Shown here piece after piece: positions 6,967-12,714 of a DNA stretch of 12,714 bases. The stretch is taken from the NCBI GenBank assembly GCA_050692055.1, contig JBOGTC010000131.1, positions 1-12,714 of the forward strand. The letters run 5' to 3'. The position numbers and the translations under genes are program-made. A model generated the notes under the pieces. It did not search any database. It saw nothing but the letters and a program-made list of their open reading frames with translations, and was not told the origin of the DNA. The stretch's first letter is position 1. Every line of letters begins with the position of its first letter. The stretch comes from JBOGTC01 sp050692055. GTDB lineage: Bacteria; Chloroflexota; Limnocylindria; QHBO01.

Positions 6967-7353
6967 ATGCCGCGAACGCACATCGTCCTCGTCGTCGACG
7001 ATGATCGAGACGTGCGCGCCTACTACGCAGATGCGCTCGAGCAGGCCGGTCATCTCGTGTGGCAGGCCACGAACGGGGCCGATGCCTTCGGCCGGCTCCA
7101 GGGCGGCGAGGTGCCGTGCGTAGTGCTTGCCGACGTGCGGATGCCGAAGATGGACGGCTGGGACCTGTCGCGCGCCGCCGGGCGCGACCCGCAGCTGGCA
7201 AGCGTCCCGATCGTCCTGGTCACCGCCGACCGTCTGCTCTCCTACACCTCGCCGGTCCTCGACAAGCCGATGTCGCCCGACGAGCTCGATGCGCTGGTCG
7301 AGCGCTCGTGCCGGCTCCACCGCAGTTCGGAGCTGGGCGCAGACGAAGCCTGA
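6967..7353 (+). CDS. Single-domain response regulator (receiver only)
   Basis: A stand-alone CheY-like receiver of 128 residues with all catalytic positions: acidic residues Asp11-Asp13 after beta-1 (VLVVDDD), phospho-acceptor Asp56 in LADVRMPKMDG, Thr86 in LVTAD and Lys100 in LDKP. There is no output domain, so it must act by protein contact or as a phosphorelay intermediate. No Shine-Dalgarno is visible before ATG 6967 and the transcript may be leaderless. It is the first of four receiver-type genes on this strand. A hairpin 19 nt after its stop separates it from the next. Confidence 0.93.
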   Translation: MPRTHIVLVVDDDRDVRAYYADALEQAGHLVWQATNGADAFGRLQGGEVPCVVLADVRMPKMDGWDLSRAAGRDPQLASVPIVLVTADRLLSYTSPVLDKPMSPDELDALVERSCRLHRSSELGADEA

Positions 7354-7372
7354 GCGCGGCTTGCTCGCCAGG

Positions 7373-7395
7373 CGGCCGTGAAGCTGGCACGGCCG
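7373..7395 (+). terminator. Hairpin after the single-domain receiver gene
   Basis: CGGCCGTG (7373-7380) and CACGGCCG (7388-7395) form a perfect 8-bp G/C-rich stem with a 7-nt loop, 19 nt after the stop codon. The following TTGCGTTCT is only moderately T-rich, so termination may be partial. It ends 20 nt before the next start, where it could also act as an attenuator. Confidence 0.5.
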
Positions 7396-7415
7396 TTGCG
7401 TTCTGAACCACTCTC

Positions 7416-8063
7416 GTGGATCAGCCTCCGACCGGACACGCATCGCGGTTTCAGGCCAGGCGGCGACGCACCTGTGCCCGATGTGGACGCACGGGCTCCA
7501 ACGCGTTCGACTCCCTCCCAGGTCCGACCGGCAGGGATTGGGTCTGCCGACACGCCGCGCCGTGCGAGGCGCGACGGAGAGCACGCCAGCGATCCGCGCG
7601 GCAGACCGGCGCGGGGCGTAGAGCATCGGCTGCCGGGACCTGGCACGAGAGCGATCGGGCGGCCTGGATCCTGGGACCGAACAGCGATGGTCGGGAGGTG
7701 TTGGCGCAGGCGATTCGCGATCTCACCGGGATCGAGGCCATGACGCTGGACTGGTCGGCTGCGGCGCTCTCGCGGCTGACGGCGGCGGATCCGTGCCTCC
7801 TCGTCATCGACTCGACGGCCGATGAACCAATCGTCGTCCGCAACGAGGTGATACGCCGTGTACAGCGGAGCGAGCTCGCCTCCACGCCCGTCGTCATCTG
7901 CGGCAACGAGGTGGCGCAGCTCAGGCGGCGCTGGGCAGAGCTTCTGGATCGGCCGAACGCCGGCCTCCTCATGCGCCCGTTCGACGCGCGCGCCCTGGTC
8001 GAAACCGCGGATGAACTGCAGACCGCGGCCCGGCTCGGCCTGGGCTCGGAGGGATTGGCATGA
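7416..8063 (+). CDS. Zinc-ribbon plus degenerate receiver protein
   Basis: A 215-residue protein in two parts. The N-terminal part has Cys20-Cys23 (CARCG) and Cys44-Cys50 (WVCRHAAPC), a spacing that suggests a small zinc ribbon, followed by an Arg-rich stretch (51-70). The C-terminal part (about 82-205) follows the receiver fold with strands AAWILG, CLLVIDS, TPVVICG and GLLMRPF. Asp132 stands at the phospho-acceptor position, but the acidic pair after beta-1 is absent (GPNSD) and Arg187 replaces the conserved Lys, so normal phosphorylation is doubtful. The start is GTG 7416 without a clear ribosome binding site. A later start that drops the cysteines cannot be excluded. Its stop overlaps the next start by ATGA. 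Confidence 0.65.
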   Translation: MDQPPTGHASRFQARRRRTCARCGRTGSNAFDSLPGPTGRDWVCRHAAPCEARRRARQRSARQTGAGRRASAAGTWHESDRAAWILGPNSDGREVLAQAIRDLTGIEAMTLDWSAAALSRLTAADPCLLVIDSTADEPIVVRNEVIRRVQRSELASTPVVICGNEVAQLRRRWAELLDRPNAGLLMRPFDARALVETADELQTAARLGLGSEGLA

Positions 8064-8269
8064 CCCACATCGGCTACGCGCTCAGCTCCGAGGAGCACGG
8101 TCCGAGCGATCTCGTGCGCTGGGCGGTCATGGCGGAGCAAGGCGGGAAATTCGCGCTGGTCGGCATGCGCCTTGCGTGCCATGTACGCAGGAGACATCGC
8201 CCTCATCGGCGCAGGCGGCAGTGCCCTTGCCGCTGCCAGCCGTTGCGCATGAGCTCTCGGGAGCTCTAG
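8060..8269 (+). pseudogene. 5' remnant of an F420-dependent LLM-class oxidoreductase
   Basis: The first 34 or so residues, starting MTHIGYALSSEEHGPSDLVR and running on to WAVMAEQGGKFALV, match the well-conserved N-terminus of F420-dependent LLM-class (luciferase-like, TIGR03557-type) oxidoreductases. These are usually about 300-330 residues long. After FALV the expected SDHFHPW-like segment is missing and the frame runs into Arg/Cys-rich sequence of no family character, stopping at 69 residues. Another frame at 8181-8252 reads MYAGDIALIGAGGSALAAA, but I cannot join it to the family. ATG 8060 overlaps the preceding stop, so the fragment may still be translated. Most likely this is a deletion remnant. 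Confidence 0.6.
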
Positions 8270-8287
8270 CTGCAGGGGGATTAAGCG

Positions 8288-8319
8288 AGCCGTCTCGGCG
8301 TCAGTCGGGACGGCTTCTT
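8288..8319 (+). terminator. Terminator-like hairpin before the receiver-PAS gene
   Basis: AGCCGTCTCG (8288-8297) pairs with CGGGACGGCT (8306-8315) over 10 bp with one G-T wobble and an 8-nt loop, followed by TCTT. The 5' flank TTAAG mirrors the 3' flank, so it could work in both directions. It closes the transcript that carries the zinc-ribbon protein and the LLM remnant. Confidence 0.6.
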
Positions 8320-8338
8320 AATGCGCCGACGTTCTGGC

Positions 8339-8368
8339 TTGCCGTCTCGGCCGCCGCGCCAGTACGCT
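8339..8368 (+). promoter_or_regulatory. Promoter of the receiver-PAS gene, leaderless start
   Basis: TTGCCG (8339-8344) and TACGCT (8363-8368) are separated by 18 bp and resemble -35 and TANNNT -10 boxes. The -10 box ends 8 nt before GTG 8377, where no Shine-Dalgarno exists, so transcription probably begins at the start codon. Confidence 0.5.
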
Positions 8369-8376
8369 GCCCGACA

Positions 8377-9165
8377 GTGATCCCCGAGCCGACCTCTCCT
8401 CCGGGCGGCAGCCGCGCGCGCGTGACGGTCGTCAACGACTCGCAGGACTTCCTGCAGCTGATGCACGACCTGCTGGCCGACCGCTACGACGTCACGCTGT
8501 TCACGGGCGAGGAGATCGCGACCGAGCAGCTGCTCGCGAGCCGGCCCGACATCCTCCTGGTCGACATGCGCCTGTTGCCGGGTCAGCTTTCCGGCTGGGA
8601 CATCGTCATCCTGGCCCGGGCGCATCGCGCACTTCGCAGGGTGCCGGTCATCATCTGTTCCGCGGACATGGACGAGATCCGGACGCGCCAGACCGCCATC
8701 GATCGCATGGAGGGCGTCCAGGTCCTCGTCAAGCCGTTCGACGTCGAGATCCTGGAACAGGCGATTCACGACCTGCTCGCCGATGCTCCTATCGGCGACC
8801 GACAGCCAGCGCTCGCCGTGGACAACGAGCAGCTGTTTGACGGCGACGAGGGCGTGATCCTCATCACCGATCGCGACGGCCGATATGTCGACGCCAATGT
8901 CGCCGCAACGACGTTCCTGGGCTACACGCGCGAGGAGCTCCTCACAATGCGAGTCACGGACATCGTCGCCGATCCGGCGTGGGCACGGGCCGAGTGGGAC
9001 CGTTACCTGCGCGATCGACACTGGCACGGCCCGATGCGGCTGCGTCGCAAGGATGGACGCCTCGTGGAGGCCACAGCCACGGCGCGAGTCCTGGGCGAGG
9101 GTGAGCAGAGGTCCTTCATCTCCTGGATCCGGCCCGCGGGGGTGCCGGCGAACGGTCAAGATTGA
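8377..9165 (+). CDS. Receiver-PAS signalling protein
   Basis: A 262-residue cytoplasmic protein. Residues 13-135 form a receiver: VTVVNDSQDFL after beta-1 (Asn20-Asp21 in place of the usual Asp-Asp), phospho-acceptor Asp63 in ILLVDMRLLPG, Ser95 in IICSAD and Lys119 in VLVKPFD. Residues about 155-258 form a PAS domain, with EGVILITDRDGRYVDANVAA, then FLGYTREELL and a core near MRLRRKDGRLVEATATARV. There is no kinase, cyclase or DNA-binding output, so it may be an adaptor or a sensor that receives phosphate. GTG 8377 was chosen from the leaderless promoter just upstream; the open frame continues further upstream without homology. It overlaps the 3' end of the convergent gene by 10 bp. Confidence 0.88.
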   Translation: MIPEPTSPPGGSRARVTVVNDSQDFLQLMHDLLADRYDVTLFTGEEIATEQLLASRPDILLVDMRLLPGQLSGWDIVILARAHRALRRVPVIICSADMDEIRTRQTAIDRMEGVQVLVKPFDVEILEQAIHDLLADAPIGDRQPALAVDNEQLFDGDEGVILITDRDGRYVDANVAATTFLGYTREELLTMRVTDIVADPAWARAEWDRYLRDRHWHGPMRLRRKDGRLVEATATARVLGEGEQRSFISWIRPAGVPANGQD

Positions 9166-9425
9166 AGCTCGCCGGCCCGCTTGCTCAACTCGGCCCGCAT
9201 CTCCTCGACCAGCTCGCCGATCTCGCCATCATCCGCGTAGCGACGAAGCTGAGGCGTCAGCCGGTCCAGCAGGTCGCCCGTGCGCTGCAGAAGCTTGAGC
9301 AAACGGCTGCTGCGCTCGCCAGCATCCCCTTCGGTCGCGGCCACGGACTCGTACGCAGAGCGATAGCTCGCCCGGAGCAGGCGCAGCGAGCGGATCATCC
9401 GCTGTCGGTCGCCGGGCGCGTCCAT
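9156..9425 (-). CDS. Small helical protein of unknown function (89 residues)
   Basis: I recognise no family. The sequence is almost all predicted helix, with Leu/Arg/Glu heptad-like stretches (IRSLRLLRASYRSAYESV, SRLLKLLQRTGDLLDRL, IGELVEEMRAELSKRAGEL), suggesting a helical bundle or coiled coil. Third codon positions are strongly G/C on this strand, which favours it over the overlapping plus-strand frame. ATG 9425 has only a weak AGGCGGG upstream, and an ATG nine codons later is possible. Its 3' end overlaps the receiver-PAS gene by 10 bp, and it is divergent from the receiver gene at 9505, so it may belong to the same signalling system. Confidence 0.6.
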   Translation of the reverse strand: MDAPGDRQRMIRSLRLLRASYRSAYESVAATEGDAGERSSRLLKLLQRTGDLLDRLTPQLRRYADDGEIGELVEEMRAELSKRAGELQS

Positions 9426-9454
9426 GAGGCCCGCCTGCGCACAGATCGTGCCCG

Positions 9455-9482
9455 TTGGATGATTGGACGATATGGGTACACT
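9455..9482 (+). promoter_or_regulatory. Promoter of the short receiver gene
   Basis: TTGGAT (9455-9460), a 16-bp spacer and TACACT (9477-9482) form a good -35/-10 pair. Transcription would start near 9489, giving a short leader that holds the GGAGGT ribosome binding site (9491-9496), 8 nt before ATG 9505. Confidence 0.55.
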
Positions 9483-9504
9483 TCGCTCGAGGAGGTGGGC
9501 GTAA

Positions 9505-9891
9505 ATGGCCGAGCGTGAGATGCGACCGCGGATCACCGTCATCAACGACAGTGCCGAGTTCCTCGATGCTGCGCGCGAGGTCCTGGCCGAGGACGGGCCC
9601 TATCGCGTGACCACCCGCAGGGCGGACAGGACAAGCGCCGCCGAGATCCGGGAGGATGACGCTTCGCTGGTGGTCATCGATGTCGTAGCCGATGACCTGC
9701 GAGCGGTCGAGCTCGCCCGTCAGCTGCTGGCAGAGGACCCCCTCCCACTGCTCGTCACCACGCCCGTCGGCGTGGCCGACGACGAGATCGCCGAGCTGGC
9801 CACGTCGCGACAGGTCCGCCTGCTGCCGAAGCCCTTCAACGGCGCGACCCTGTCGGCGGCGATCGAGCGCATGCTCCGCCCGTCGGGCTGA
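9505..9891 (+). CDS. Short degenerate receiver-domain protein
   Basis: A 128-residue receiver-like protein and the clearest relative, within the window, of the receiver of the 8377 gene: ITVINDSAEFL here against VTVVNDSQDFL there. The phospho-acceptor position is Asp59 (LVVIDVVADD), the switch position Thr85 or Thr86 (LLVTTP) and the conserved Lys is Lys109 (LLPKPFN). Asn14-Asp15 replaces the acidic pair, which may weaken Mg2+ binding. The region after Asp59 lacks the usual MPxxDG loop. The start is fixed by the strong GGAGGT ribosome binding site. It has no output domain and ends 14 bp before the convergent tRNA-His. Confidence 0.85.
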   Translation: MAEREMRPRITVINDSAEFLDAAREVLAEDGPYRVTTRRADRTSAAEIREDDASLVVIDVVADDLRAVELARQLLAEDPLPLLVTTPVGVADDEIAELATSRQVRLLPKPFNGATLSAAIERMLRPSG

Positions 9892-9904
9892 AGCTACGCG
9901 AAGC

Positions 9905-9981
9905 TGGGGTGGCCTACGGGGATCGAACCCGTAACCTTCGGATCCACAATCCGATGCTCTGCCGGTTGAGCTAAGGCCACC
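9905..9981 (-). tRNA. tRNA-His (anticodon GTG) with encoded CCA
   Basis: The minus strand folds into a full cloverleaf: acceptor GTGGCCT/AGGCCAC (7 perfect pairs), D-stem GCTC/GAGC, anticodon stem TCGGA/TCCGA with loop TTGTGGA (GTG at 34-36) and T-arm ACGGG/CCCGT with loop TTCGATC. The two histidine identity features are present: an extra encoded G at -1 (9981) and discriminator C73 (9908). CCA is encoded at 9905-9907. Confidence 0.97.
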
Positions 9982-10133
9982 AAGAAACCCGCGCGTGGTC
10001 GCAGCGCGAGCGAGCGGTATCGTCGCCGATCAGCCGGCACCGGTCAAACCGCGGACGCCATACTGGAGGCGTACCTGCACCGTCGTGGCACCCGTGTTGC
10101 TCTCAGCGAGTCCCGCATGAGATTCGAGCCGCC

Positions 10134-10859
10134 GTGCCGCTGAAGCACCTGGCCAGGTCCGCGGTCGCCGGGATCGTCCTGGCCGGATGCCTGCCCTCCT
10201 CCCCCACCCGGCAGGGACAGGAGGTGTCCGGGCTCTACGACATCTTCATGCTGGCCGCCATCGGCGTCTTCATCCTGGTGACGGCGCTGATGGCGTGGGC
10301 GGTGATCCGCTACCGCGCCCGCGAAGGCGAGGACGAGCTGCCCGCGCAGACGCACGGCAGCATGCGGCTCGAGGTCGCCTGGTGGGCCGCGCCCACCGTG
10401 CTCGTCGCCGCGCTGGCGGTGCTGACCGCCGTCGTCCTGGCCAGCGTCAACTCACGCGCGGAAGAGCCCGCCGTCACCGTCAACGTCGAGGGCTTCCAGT
10501 GGCAGTGGCGCTTCACCTACGAGGGCACCGACGTCGTCGTCACCGGGACCCAGGATGATCCACCCGAACTGGTGCTGCCGGTGGGTGAGCCGATCGCCTT
10601 CGTCATCACCTCGCGCGACGTGATCCACTCGTTCAGTGTTCCCAGCTTCCTCATCAAGCGAGACGCCGTCCCCGGCCGCGAGAACCGCTTCGACATCGAG
10701 CTCACCGAGCAGGGCACGTACTCGGGCCAGTGCGGCGAGTTCTGCGGCCTGCTTCATGCCTACCAGCGCTTCAGCATTCGCGCCGTTGCTGTCGACGAGT
10801 TCGAGGCCTGGCTCGCCGACGCTCCGACCGCCGCAGGAGGCAACGATGACGACGGCTGA
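10134..10859 (+). CDS. coxB: Cytochrome c oxidase subunit II (lipoprotein, CuA site)
   Basis: Subunit II accepts electrons from cytochrome c and passes them to subunit I. The 241-residue protein has a lipoprotein signal with lipobox VLAGC (Cys19), two TM helices (about 35-58 and 83-105) and an extracytoplasmic cupredoxin domain. The aromatic QWQWRF segment (122-127) and CuA ligands His165, Cys200, Glu202, Cys204 and His208 are present. The position of the Met ligand is Gln211, in CGLLHAYQ, encoded by CAG. GTG 10134 lacks a clear ribosome binding site. An 8-codon frame (10117-10143) ends just inside the gene. The preceding 150 bp show no clear promoter. No cytochrome c domain is fused to the C-terminus. 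Confidence 0.95.
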   Translation: MPLKHLARSAVAGIVLAGCLPSSPTRQGQEVSGLYDIFMLAAIGVFILVTALMAWAVIRYRAREGEDELPAQTHGSMRLEVAWWAAPTVLVAALAVLTAVVLASVNSRAEEPAVTVNVEGFQWQWRFTYEGTDVVVTGTQDDPPELVLPVGEPIAFVITSRDVIHSFSVPSFLIKRDAVPGRENRFDIELTEQGTYSGQCGEFCGLLHAYQRFSIRAVAVDEFEAWLADAPTAAGGNDDDG

Positions 10860-12501
10860 ACGCCTGGCCACTCCCCGCGCTGCGCCACGGACCCCCGAGC
10901 CGAACGGCCTCGTGGCGTGGATCACGACCACCGATCACAAGAAGATCGGCGTCCTGTATATCGTCTCGGGCTTCGCCTTCTTTCTGCTCGCCGGGCTGCT
11001 CTCGATGGTCATGCGCGCCGAGCTGGCGCTGCCCGAGCTCCAGTTCCTGGACCTGGACACCTACAACCAGCTCTTCACCATGCACGGCACGGCGATGATC
11101 TTCTTCTTCGCCACGCCCATGGCCATCGGCCTGGCCAACTACTTCGTCCCGCTGCAGGTCGGAGCGCCCGACGTCGCCTTCCCACGCCTCAACGCGTTCA
11201 CATACTGGCTCTTCATCCTCAGCGCGCTGACGGTCTTCTCCGGCTTCTTCGCCACCGCCGGTGCGGCCGCCTTCGGCTGGTATGGCTATCCCCCGCTCTC
11301 GACCGAGACGTACTCTCCGGCGAGCGGGGCGGACCTGTGGGTCATCGGGCTGCTGCTTGCGGGCGTGGCCTCCATCCTCGGGGCGGTGAACCTGGTGGCC
11401 ACTGCCTTCGCCCTGCGCGCGCCCGGGATGACGATGTTCCGTCTGCCGATCTTCACCTGGAACATCCTGCTCACATCGGTTCTGATCCTGTTCACCTTCC
11501 CGGTGCTGAGCGCGGCGCTGATCATGCTCTTCATCGACCGCCGGTTCGGCGGCAGCTTCTTCGGATCGGCCGGCGACCCGCTCCTGTACCAGCACCTGTT
11601 CTGGTTCTTCGGGCATCCCGAGGTGTACATCATCGCGCTGCCGTTCTTCGGCGTGGTCACCGAGATCATCCCTGTCTTCAGCCGCAAGCCGCTGTTCGGC
11701 TACAAGGCGTTCGTCTTCGCCACCATCCTCATCGGCGCGTATTCATTCAGTGTCTGGGCTCACCACATGTTCACGACCGGGGCGGTCGCGACGCTCTTCT
11801 TCGCCGTCACCAGCTTCCTGATCGCCATACCAACCGGCGTGAAGTTCTTCGGCTGGATCGCCACGATGTGGCGAGGCCGGATCTCGCTCGCAACGCCGAT
11901 GCTGTTCAGCCTGGGCATGATGGCCATGTTCCTCATCGGCGGCATCACCGGTATCTTCCTCGCCTCGCCGCCCATCGACTACGCCGTCCACGACACCTAT
12001 TACGTGGTGGCACACATGCACTACGTCCTCTTCGGCACCAGCGTCTTCGCCATGTTCGCGGGGCTCTACTACTGGTTCCCGAAGATGTCCGGGCGCCTGC
12101 TGGACGAGCGCCTCGGCAAGCTCCACTTCTGGCTGCTCATGATCGGCTTCAACCTCACCTTCTTCCCGATGCATCAGCTCGGGATCGATGGCATGCCCCG
12201 CCGGGTCGGCGACTACCTGGCCGATGCCGGCTGGACCGATCTCAACCTGCTGGCCACTGCCGGGACGGTCGTGATCGCCGCGGCGGTCGGGATCTTCTGC
12301 TGGAACTTCGTGCGCTCGTTGCTTGGCGGCGCGCGCGCCGGCGACGACCCGTGGGGCGGCTACTCGCTGGAATGGGCGACGAGCTCTCCGCCGCCGCACC
12401 ACAACTTCACCTCGCTCCCGCCGGTCCGTTCCGAGCGTCCCGTCTTCGACGCGCGGATGGGAGTGCGGGAGGAGCGGCAGGGAGGCGAACGCATTGGCTG
12501 A
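10846..12501 (+). CDS. coxA: Cytochrome c oxidase subunit I (A1-type heme-copper oxidase)
   Basis: The catalytic, proton-pumping subunit, 551 residues and about 12 TM helices. Ligands are all present: His80 and His392 for low-spin heme, His390 for the high-spin heme, and His257, His306 and His307 for CuB with Tyr261 for the His-Tyr crosslink. Glu259 in GHPEVY marks the A1 type. The D-channel entrance Asp109 with Asn98 and Asn116, and the K-channel pair Thr330 and Lys333, are intact. ATG 10846 is preceded by AGGAGG 5 nt upstream and lies inside the end of coxB (14-bp overlap), so translation is probably coupled. The C-terminal tail after about 500 is Pro-rich and not conserved. Confidence 0.97.
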   Translation: MTTAERLATPRAAPRTPEPNGLVAWITTTDHKKIGVLYIVSGFAFFLLAGLLSMVMRAELALPELQFLDLDTYNQLFTMHGTAMIFFFATPMAIGLANYFVPLQVGAPDVAFPRLNAFTYWLFILSALTVFSGFFATAGAAAFGWYGYPPLSTETYSPASGADLWVIGLLLAGVASILGAVNLVATAFALRAPGMTMFRLPIFTWNILLTSVLILFTFPVLSAALIMLFIDRRFGGSFFGSAGDPLLYQHLFWFFGHPEVYIIALPFFGVVTEIIPVFSRKPLFGYKAFVFATILIGAYSFSVWAHHMFTTGAVATLFFAVTSFLIAIPTGVKFFGWIATMWRGRISLATPMLFSLGMMAMFLIGGITGIFLASPPIDYAVHDTYYVVAHMHYVLFGTSVFAMFAGLYYWFPKMSGRLLDERLGKLHFWLLMIGFNLTFFPMHQLGIDGMPRRVGDYLADAGWTDLNLLATAGTVVIAAAVGIFCWNFVRSLLGGARAGDDPWGGYSLEWATSSPPPHHNFTSLPPVRSERPVFDARMGVREERQGGERIG

Positions 12502-12714
12502 GGAGCTGCGCTTCTTCCTGCGCACCGCCATCTACGCGGCGATCGTGGCTGTCGCGTATTGGATCCTCAGCTACGAGCCGGCCGGGACCGTCCTGCTCGC
12601 AGCCCTGGCGCTGGCCGTTATTGCGTTCGTGGCCGCCGTCGCCGCTTTCGCGCGCGGATCGGTCGGCGAGCTGCGGCCGGGGGCCGGTGCGCCGGCCTCC
12701 CGCGCGCTGGACGC
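12494..12714 (+). CDS. Cytochrome c oxidase subunit IV-like protein, 3' end outside the window
   Basis: A frame starting at TTG 12494 has GGAGG (12481-12485) 8 nt upstream and overlaps the coxA stop by 8 bp. It runs open to the window edge (73 codons). It begins MAEELRFFLRTAIYAAIVAV and has two hydrophobic helices separated by WILSYEPAGTVLL. The short EPxGTV turn between helices resembles the actinobacterial subunit IV (CtaF) family, and the position after coxA fits. A different small membrane subunit cannot be excluded. Confidence 0.65.
   Translation, partial: MAEELRFFLRTAIYAAIVAVAYWILSYEPAGTVLLAALALAVIAFVAAVAAFARGSVGELRPGAGAPASRALD

Noticed and set aside
7451..8206. 251-codon minus-strand frame opposite the zinc-ribbon pseudo-receiver
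   Set aside because: The plus-strand frame has receiver beta-strands and ordered cysteines. The minus frame is Arg/Ser-rich shadow sequence.
8281..9159. 292-codon minus-strand frame opposite the receiver-PAS gene
   Set aside because: The plus strand encodes clear receiver and PAS motifs, while the minus frame has no recognisable domain.
9162..9518. Plus-strand frame of 118 codons between the two receiver genes
   Set aside because: It overlaps the promoter and ribosome binding site of the 9505 gene, and codon bias favours the minus-strand 89-residue gene.
10117..10143. Eight-codon leader peptide overlapping the coxB start
   Set aside because: No ribosome binding site and no regulatory codon pattern. 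Short frames of this size arise by chance.

Overview
This is a GC-rich bacterial chromosome segment with dense genes, strong G/C preference at third codon positions, GTG and TTG starts, and several starts that look leaderless. The oxidase genes (A1-type subunit I, lipoprotein subunit II, a small subunit resembling actinobacterial subunit IV) and the fragment of an F420-dependent LLM oxidoreductase suggest an actinobacterial or Chloroflexota-like soil or freshwater lineage. No marker gene is present, so this placement is tentative.

Layout. Positions 1-6480 are read on the minus strand. They hold a truncated tRNA-Arg(TCG), a membrane-anchored alpha/beta hydrolase of the BEM46/ABHD13 type, and a three-gene operon (ABC ATPase, FtsX/MacB-type permease, PPC/DUF296 protein), followed upstream by a secreted CAP/SCP-domain protein. 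Three related copies of an approximately 84-bp hairpin repeat sit around the hydrolase. Two of them lie at almost the same distance after a stop codon, and two share an arm, so their hairpins exclude each other.

Positions 6480-9900 form a signalling island. It has four plus-strand receiver or receiver-like proteins: a classical single-domain receiver, a zinc-ribbon plus degenerate receiver, a receiver-PAS protein and a short degenerate receiver. Two small proteins of unknown function are on the minus strand. There is no histidine kinase and no recognisable DNA-binding output. The island also holds the 5' remnant of an F420-dependent LLM-class oxidoreductase and several terminator-like hairpins and promoters.

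Positions 9905-12714 hold tRNA-His(GTG) on the minus strand, then a translationally coupled cytochrome c oxidase operon: coxB, coxA and the start of a subunit IV-like gene. The predicted CuA site of coxB has Gln where the family has its Met ligand.

No CRISPR array, insertion sequence, integrase or defence system was found. The best leads are the repeat family, the kinase-less receiver cluster with its zinc-ribbon member, and the CuA substitution.
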